The notes under the pieces were generated by a model that had not been told where the DNA came from, searched no databases, and worked only from the letters and a program-made list of their open reading frames with translations. A stretch of DNA of 64,000 nucleotides from Brevibacillus_D fluminis_A. Its GTDB lineage: Bacteria > Bacillota > Bacilli > Brevibacillales > Brevibacillaceae. The stretch is from positions 1,544,001 through 1,608,000 of the forward strand of contig NZ_CM125436.1 of the NCBI RefSeq assembly GCF_052072235.1. Reading direction: 5' to 3'. This document shows positions 59,841 to 64,000 of this stretch, piece by piece. A program made the position numbers and the translations under genes. Every line of letters starts with the position of its first letter. The first letter of the stretch is position 1.

Positions 59841-60879
59841 CAAGCAGGCGGTTGTGAAAGAGCTGCAGCTTGCGATTCCGGACGGTTCATTCACGGTTTT
59901 GCTCGGGCCATCCGGCTGCGGCAAATCGACGACACTGCGCATGATTGCCGGATTGGAGAGTGCCACCAAAGGAGAGATCTGGATTGGCAATACGCGTGTC
60001 AACGAGCTTCCGCCCGGCAAACGGGACATCGCCATGGTGTTCCAAAACTACGCGCTGTACCCGACGATGAGCGTCTACAACAACATTGCGTTTGGTCTGC
60101 GGAACCGCGGGGTTTCCCGCACGGAAACGAAAAAGCTGGTGCACGAGATTGCCGAGATTGTCCAGCTGACGCCCTATTTGGATCGAAAGCCGAGCCAGTT
60201 GTCCGGCGGGCAGCGACAGCGCGTAGCATTGGCGCGGGCGATGGTGAAGAAGCCGCAGGTGTTCCTGATGGATGAGCCGCTTTCCAACCTGGATGCGAAG
60301 CTGCGCAACCAGATGCGCACCGAGCTGACGGACTTGCACAAGCAGTTGGGCACGACCTTCATTTATGTGACACATGACCAGGTGGAAGCGATGACGATGG
60401 GCGACCAGATCGTGGTGATGAACAACGGGCAAATCCAGCAGGTCGCATCGCCGCTTGCCATGTACCGCGACCCGGCGAATCTGTTCGTCGCCCAATTTAT
60501 CGGCTCGCCGCCGATGAACATTCTTTTTGCAGACGATGAGAAGCCGTTCGTGATGGGATTCCGGCCGGAAAAAGCGGTGATTAAAAGCGGGGGTGCCCAA
60601 GCGAGGGCGGCGTTGGCCGGTCTGCCGCAAGACTACCAGATGCGAGGCGAGATTGCGTCCCGCGAGATTCTCGGCTCGGAAACGCTCTATCATATCGCTA
60701 CCCCACAAGGACGGGTCACAGTCAAAACAACGTCCGATCAGCTGCATGAGATCGGCAAGGCAGTCTCCCTGACGATTTCGAAAGCTGATTTGCATTTCTT
60801 TGAAAAACGGACGACCGCCCGGATCATTGGCGATCACTCCGGCATTTTGGACAGTTTGCAAACGGGGGTGCTGGTGTAG
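59800..60879 (+). CDS. ugpC: ABC transporter ATPase, UgpC/MalK family
   Basis: 359 aa. Walker A GPSGCGKST (about 37-45), Q-loop VFQNYALYPTMSVYNN, signature LSGGQRQRVALARAM (about 134-148), Walker B VFLMDEPLSNLDAKLR, and a C-terminal TOBE/regulatory domain (GFRPEKA at about 253). It energises a carbohydrate-type (CUT1) importer. In an operon with GlpP and Ugp-like permeases, glycerol-3-phosphate or a glycerophosphodiester is the likely substrate. The GAAGGGT site precedes the ATG; the permease gene starts directly after its stop. Confidence 0.92.
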   Translation: MAQVLLKQVEKTYDKQAVVKELQLAIPDGSFTVLLGPSGCGKSTTLRMIAGLESATKGEIWIGNTRVNELPPGKRDIAMVFQNYALYPTMSVYNNIAFGLRNRGVSRTETKKLVHEIAEIVQLTPYLDRKPSQLSGGQRQRVALARAMVKKPQVFLMDEPLSNLDAKLRNQMRTELTDLHKQLGTTFIYVTHDQVEAMTMGDQIVVMNNGQIQQVASPLAMYRDPANLFVAQFIGSPPMNILFADDEKPFVMGFRPEKAVIKSGGAQARAALAGLPQDYQMRGEIASREILGSETLYHIATPQGRVTVKTTSDQLHEIGKAVSLTISKADLHFFEKRTTARIIGDHSGILDSLQTGVLV

Positions 60880-61752
60880 ATGGTCTGGGCGAAAGTTCGG
60901 CCCTATGTGTACATAGCGCCTGCACTCATCTGTTTCGCCGTGTTCTTGTTTTACCCGATCCTCTCCATCGTCTATCTCAGCTTTCACGACTGGACGCTGT
61001 TGAATCTGGAAGAGATGGACTGGGTTGGGCTGCAAAACTATGCGGATTTGTTCGCCGAACGCGATTTCCAGGAAGTGCTGTGGAATACCACGCTGTACAC
61101 AATCGTTACGGTTGTCCTCGGACTTGGGCTGTCCTTTTTGCTGGCGCTGTGGCTCAATCGCAAGGCGAAAATTTACGGCATTATGCAGGCGATGGTGTTC
61201 AGTCCCCATATCATTTCGCTCGTCTCCGTCTCCATGCTTTGGGTATGGCTGATGGACCCGCAGTTCGGGTTTCTCAACGCGCTGCTGGAGTGGCTCGGCT
61301 TGCCGGGCTATACATGGCTCACCGATCCCAAAAGCTCGCTTGCGTCCTTGATGCTCGTCAATATATGGAAAGGCTTGGGTTACAACACGCTCGTTTTCAT
61401 CGCCGGACTGCAGAGCATCCCGAAAGACATTTACGAGGCGGCAGCGCTCGATCGCTTCTCGCCGTGGAAAAAGATGTGGCACATCGTCATCCCGATGCTG
61501 TCGCCGACGCTCTTTTTCCTCTTGATCATCAACACGATCTCGTCGTTCCAGGCGTTTGACACCGTCGCCATCATGACAGGAGGCGGGCCGGTCAACAGCA
61601 CCAACATGCTGGTCTACTACATTTATCAGCAGGGGATGGATTTTTACAACGGAGGCTTGGCATCCGCCGCTTCGGTCGTCTTGCTGGTCATCGTCGGCGT
61701 GCTGACGGCTGCTCATTTCTTGTTCATGGCAAAACGCGTGCATTATCGCTAA
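60880..61752 (+). CDS. ugpA: ABC transporter permease, UgpA-like
   Basis: A 290-aa CUT1 permease with six transmembrane segments (the first about residues 8-30). The inner-membrane-component signature EAAALDRFSPWKKMWHIVIP (EAA loop, about 187-206) contacts the ATPase. Its ATG immediately follows the ugpC stop codon. It pairs with the UgpE-like permease. Confidence 0.92.
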   Translation: MVWAKVRPYVYIAPALICFAVFLFYPILSIVYLSFHDWTLLNLEEMDWVGLQNYADLFAERDFQEVLWNTTLYTIVTVVLGLGLSFLLALWLNRKAKIYGIMQAMVFSPHIISLVSVSMLWVWLMDPQFGFLNALLEWLGLPGYTWLTDPKSSLASLMLVNIWKGLGYNTLVFIAGLQSIPKDIYEAAALDRFSPWKKMWHIVIPMLSPTLFFLLIINTISSFQAFDTVAIMTGGGPVNSTNMLVYYIYQQGMDFYNGGLASAASVVLLVIVGVLTAAHFLFMAKRVHYR

Positions 61753-61782
61753 GGAAAACGATCAAAAAAGGAGGAAATGCGT

Positions 61783-62610
61783 GTGAGTCGCATCGCACTG
61801 CGGGCGTTTAAAACCGTGGAGTGGATCGGGCTGTTGTTCGTCGGTCTGGTGTTCGTCTTCCCGTTTTTATGGATGGCCTCGACCGCATTCAAAACAATGC
61901 CGGAGGTGCATCAATTTCCGCCCAGTCTGCTCCCTGCCTCTTGGCAATGGGTGAATTTCGCGGATGCCTGGCATTCCGGTCCGTTTCTTACCTACATCAT
62001 CAACAGCATGATCGTCGCATTCGGCATTTTGGTGCTGCAATTTTTGATCGGCGTGCCAGCCGCTTACGCCTTTGCACGTTATCGGTTTCCCGGACGCAAT
62101 CTGTTGTTTGCCTTGACGCTGATCGTGCTGATGGTTCCGGGCCAAGTCGTCTTTTTGCCGATTTACATCGAGCTTAGCAATTGGGGGCTGGTGAATACGC
62201 TGTGGGCGCTGATTTTGCCATCCGCTGCCAGCGCATTCGGAATCTTTCTGCTCCGCCAGGCATTCATGCAGGTGCCTGACGAGGTGATTGAAGCCGCTCG
62301 GCTGGACGATGCCTCCGAGTGGAAAATCATGTGGACGATCATGGTGCCGATGGCCAAACCGGTCTTGGTGACGTTTGGGCTCTTCAGCTTCATCTACCAC
62401 TGGAATGATTATTTCTGGCCGCTGATCATGACCAACAGCGACGAGGTGCGAACGCTGCCGATCGGAATTTCCAATCTGCATATGTCGGACGGCGGCACCT
62501 TGTGGAATGTGATGATGGCGGGCAACTTGATTTTGGTTTTGCCGATTCTCATTGTGTTTTTTCTGGCACAGCGCCAAATCATTCAGGCGTTTGTCTACCA
62601 ATCCAAATAA
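61783..62610 (+). CDS. ugpE: ABC transporter permease, UgpE-like
   Basis: 275 aa, the second CUT1 permease, with six transmembrane segments and the EAA loop EAARLDDASEWKIMWTIMVP (about 172-191). AAAGGAGG (61767-61774) is eight bases before the GTG at 61783 but only two bases before the ATG at 61777, so I prefer the GTG. It has the SFIYHWNDYFWPLIM block found in UgpE. Confidence 0.9.
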   Translation: MSRIALRAFKTVEWIGLLFVGLVFVFPFLWMASTAFKTMPEVHQFPPSLLPASWQWVNFADAWHSGPFLTYIINSMIVAFGILVLQFLIGVPAAYAFARYRFPGRNLLFALTLIVLMVPGQVVFLPIYIELSNWGLVNTLWALILPSAASAFGIFLLRQAFMQVPDEVIEAARLDDASEWKIMWTIMVPMAKPVLVTFGLFSFIYHWNDYFWPLIMTNSDEVRTLPIGISNLHMSDGGTLWNVMMAGNLILVLPILIVFFLAQRQIIQAFVYQSK

Positions 62611-62629
62611 AAGAGTGGAGGAATCAAGC

Positions 62630-63970
62630 ATGAAAATGGCAAAAAAAGCAGGGACGCTCGCATGTGTGCTGGCAGTAGGATTGACGACATTGATGACGGG
62701 GTGTGCGACGAAAGGAGCCGAGCAGCAGGCCCAGCCGCAATCATCGGGCACCAGCTCGGCGCAAACAAGTGCGCAGCCTGCAAGCACAGAGCCGGTCAAG
62801 CTGGACTTCTGGTATGCGGTCGGCGGGGCAAAAGGGAAAAAAATCGAGGAGATGGTGAAAAAATTCAATGAAAGCCATCCTGGCATCGTGGTAAAGGCGG
62901 CGTATCAAGGCTCCTATGCCGAAAACCATTCCAAGGTGCTCGCGGCGGTGGCGGCAGGCAACCAACCTGATATTACGATGGTAGAGATCGCCTCGATCGG
63001 CGCTTTTGCCGATGCCAAAGTGTTGACTGACCTCGGACCTTATTCCCAGGGTGAAGAGAGCAAATATATCGACGGACTGATGAAAAATTCCTACTGGAAA
63101 GACAAATTGTACGCCGTACCGTTCAACCGTTCCACACCGATCATGTACGTGAACCAGGACATGCTGAAAGCCGCAGGTCTCAATCCGGAAGGCCCGAAAA
63201 ACTGGGATGAGCTGAAATCTTTCGCCAGTGCGCTGGCAAAAAAAGAGGGCGGCAAAAACGTCCGTTACGGCTTCTCCACACCAGTCGACATCTGGTTTTA
63301 TGAAGCAAGCGTCTTTGAAAGCGGCGGGACGATCTTGAGCGAGGACGGCAAGCAAGTGACCCTCGACAATGAAGCGGGCAAAGCGCCGATCGCGCTCTGG
63401 TCGGAAATGGTGAAGAATGGCAGCATGAAAAACCCGCCGGGGGAAGGCTACGATTCCTGGGATGTGGCGGAGCAAGATTTCCTCAACCAAAAAGTCGGCC
63501 TGATCTATTCCACAACGGGATCGCTTGGCGAGCTGGGCAAAAATGCGAAATTTAAAATGGGCACAGCGTTCTTGCCAGCGAACAAAAACTTCGGTGTGCC
63601 GACTGGCGGCGCAAACCTGGTGATTTTGGCCAAATCGACGGATGAGGAGAAAAAGGCTTCGTGGGAATTCCTCAAATGGATGACCGATACGCCGCAAACG
63701 GTTGACTGGTCGATCGCTTCCGGTTATATGCCAGTTACAAAAGAAGCGGTGGATTCGGCGGAAATGAAAGCTTTCTATGAGAAAAATCCGAACTTCAAAG
63801 TAGCGGTTGACCAACTTCAATACGGCTACGCCCGTCCGATGGTGCCTGGCTACAAAGAGCTGCAGGACGTGATCCAAAAAGAAGTGCAGCGCGCGATGCT
63901 TGGCCAGTCCACACCGGATGAAGCGATGAAAGCCATTACGGAAAAAGGCGAAAAGCTGCTGAAAAAATAG
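62630..63970 (+). CDS. ugpB: ABC transporter substrate-binding lipoprotein, UgpB-like
   Basis: 446 aa. A lipoprotein signal peptide ends LMTGC (Cys about residue 24), followed by a Gln/Ser-rich linker. The mature domain is of SBP family 1: LDFWYAVGGAKGKKIEEMVK, then FNESHPGIVVKAAYQGSYAE, and VPFNRSTPIMYVNQDMLKAA, which match glycerol-3-phosphate binding UgpB proteins. It should sit on the outer face of the membrane and deliver substrate to UgpAE. GGAGG is eight bases before the ATG; the frame upstream lies inside ugpE. The last 30 bases of the window contain no gene start. Confidence 0.92.
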   Translation: MKMAKKAGTLACVLAVGLTTLMTGCATKGAEQQAQPQSSGTSSAQTSAQPASTEPVKLDFWYAVGGAKGKKIEEMVKKFNESHPGIVVKAAYQGSYAENHSKVLAAVAAGNQPDITMVEIASIGAFADAKVLTDLGPYSQGEESKYIDGLMKNSYWKDKLYAVPFNRSTPIMYVNQDMLKAAGLNPEGPKNWDELKSFASALAKKEGGKNVRYGFSTPVDIWFYEASVFESGGTILSEDGKQVTLDNEAGKAPIALWSEMVKNGSMKNPPGEGYDSWDVAEQDFLNQKVGLIYSTTGSLGELGKNAKFKMGTAFLPANKNFGVPTGGANLVILAKSTDEEKKASWEFLKWMTDTPQTVDWSIASGYMPVTKEAVDSAEMKAFYEKNPNFKVAVDQLQYGYARPMVPGYKELQDVIQKEVQRAMLGQSTPDEAMKAITEKGEKLLKK

Positions 63971-64000
63971 GCACGACTCCGGATGGAGCGAGAGGAGAGG

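Noticed and set aside
59887..61743. A 618-aa minus-strand frame across ugpC and ugpA
   Set aside because: Antisense shadow of two well-supported transporter genes; no motifs or start signal.

Overview
The window looks like chromosome from an endospore-forming Bacillota, most likely Brevibacillus or a close Paenibacillales relative. The evidence is AGGAGG-type ribosome binding sites with frequent GTG/TTG starts, moderately high GC outside the insertion-sequence region, and gene families typical of bacilli (YwqA/YwqB pair, GlpP, PucR-type and sigma-54 catabolic regulators, cre and Fur-like boxes). The genus is an inference; there is no rRNA or tRNA gene in the window to check it.

Layout. (1) 1-6611: the lower meta-cleavage pathway for catechols (DmpF, G, H, I, C-like enzymes), a 2Fe-2S ferredoxin, and an unusual regulator that joins a XylR_N/V4R aromatic sensor to a PucR-type C-terminus. 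(2) 6926-9872, minus strand: a ferric-siderophore ABC importer (two FecCD permeases and an ATPase) under a Fur-like box, without its binding protein. (3) 9946-10591: no protein gene, but a good sigma-A promoter, a structured transcript ending in a strong terminator, and a 216-bp imperfect palindrome. (4) 10592-14188: fixABCX electron-transfer operon plus a 52-aa ORF. (5) 14216-27080: a polymorphic-toxin and mobile-DNA island. It holds a 5'-truncated repeat protein with an RHS-like end, a 2023-aa secreted RHS protein with a ParB-like tip, a pentapeptide-repeat protein in the immunity position, a displaced toxin tip with an orphan SUKH immunity gene, IS3-family debris and one apparently complete IS3-family element. 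(6) 27129-36522: peptide-type binding protein, Xaa-Pro peptidase, SNF2 helicase/SWIM protein operon, and a PuuP-like putrescine importer. (7) 36858-44082: glutamate dehydrogenase, aldehyde dehydrogenase, putrescine aminotransferase and a sigma-54 activator, with two near-consensus -24/-12 promoters. (8) 44264-47737: an alpha/beta hydrolase, a PadR remnant, a soluble chemoreceptor and conserved small proteins. (9) 47751-54311: pxpBAC 5-oxoprolinase genes, a second sigma-54 activator, then a DUF917 protein and a HyuA-like protein behind a third sigma-54-like promoter. (10) 54479-58121: PilZ, MCP, HD-GYP and a small membrane protein. (11) 58438-63970: GlpP with a terminator-type leader, a HAD phosphatase and an UgpCAEB-like glycerol-3-phosphate importer.

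Functional reading. Most of the window is scavenging metabolism: aromatics to pyruvate and acetyl-CoA, putrescine to GABA with glutamate recycled by glutamate dehydrogenase, 5-oxoproline to glutamate, and glycerol phosphate uptake. Three of these units have their own dedicated regulators. The RHS/IS region is the accessory island, and its AT-rich 3' part differs in composition from the rest.
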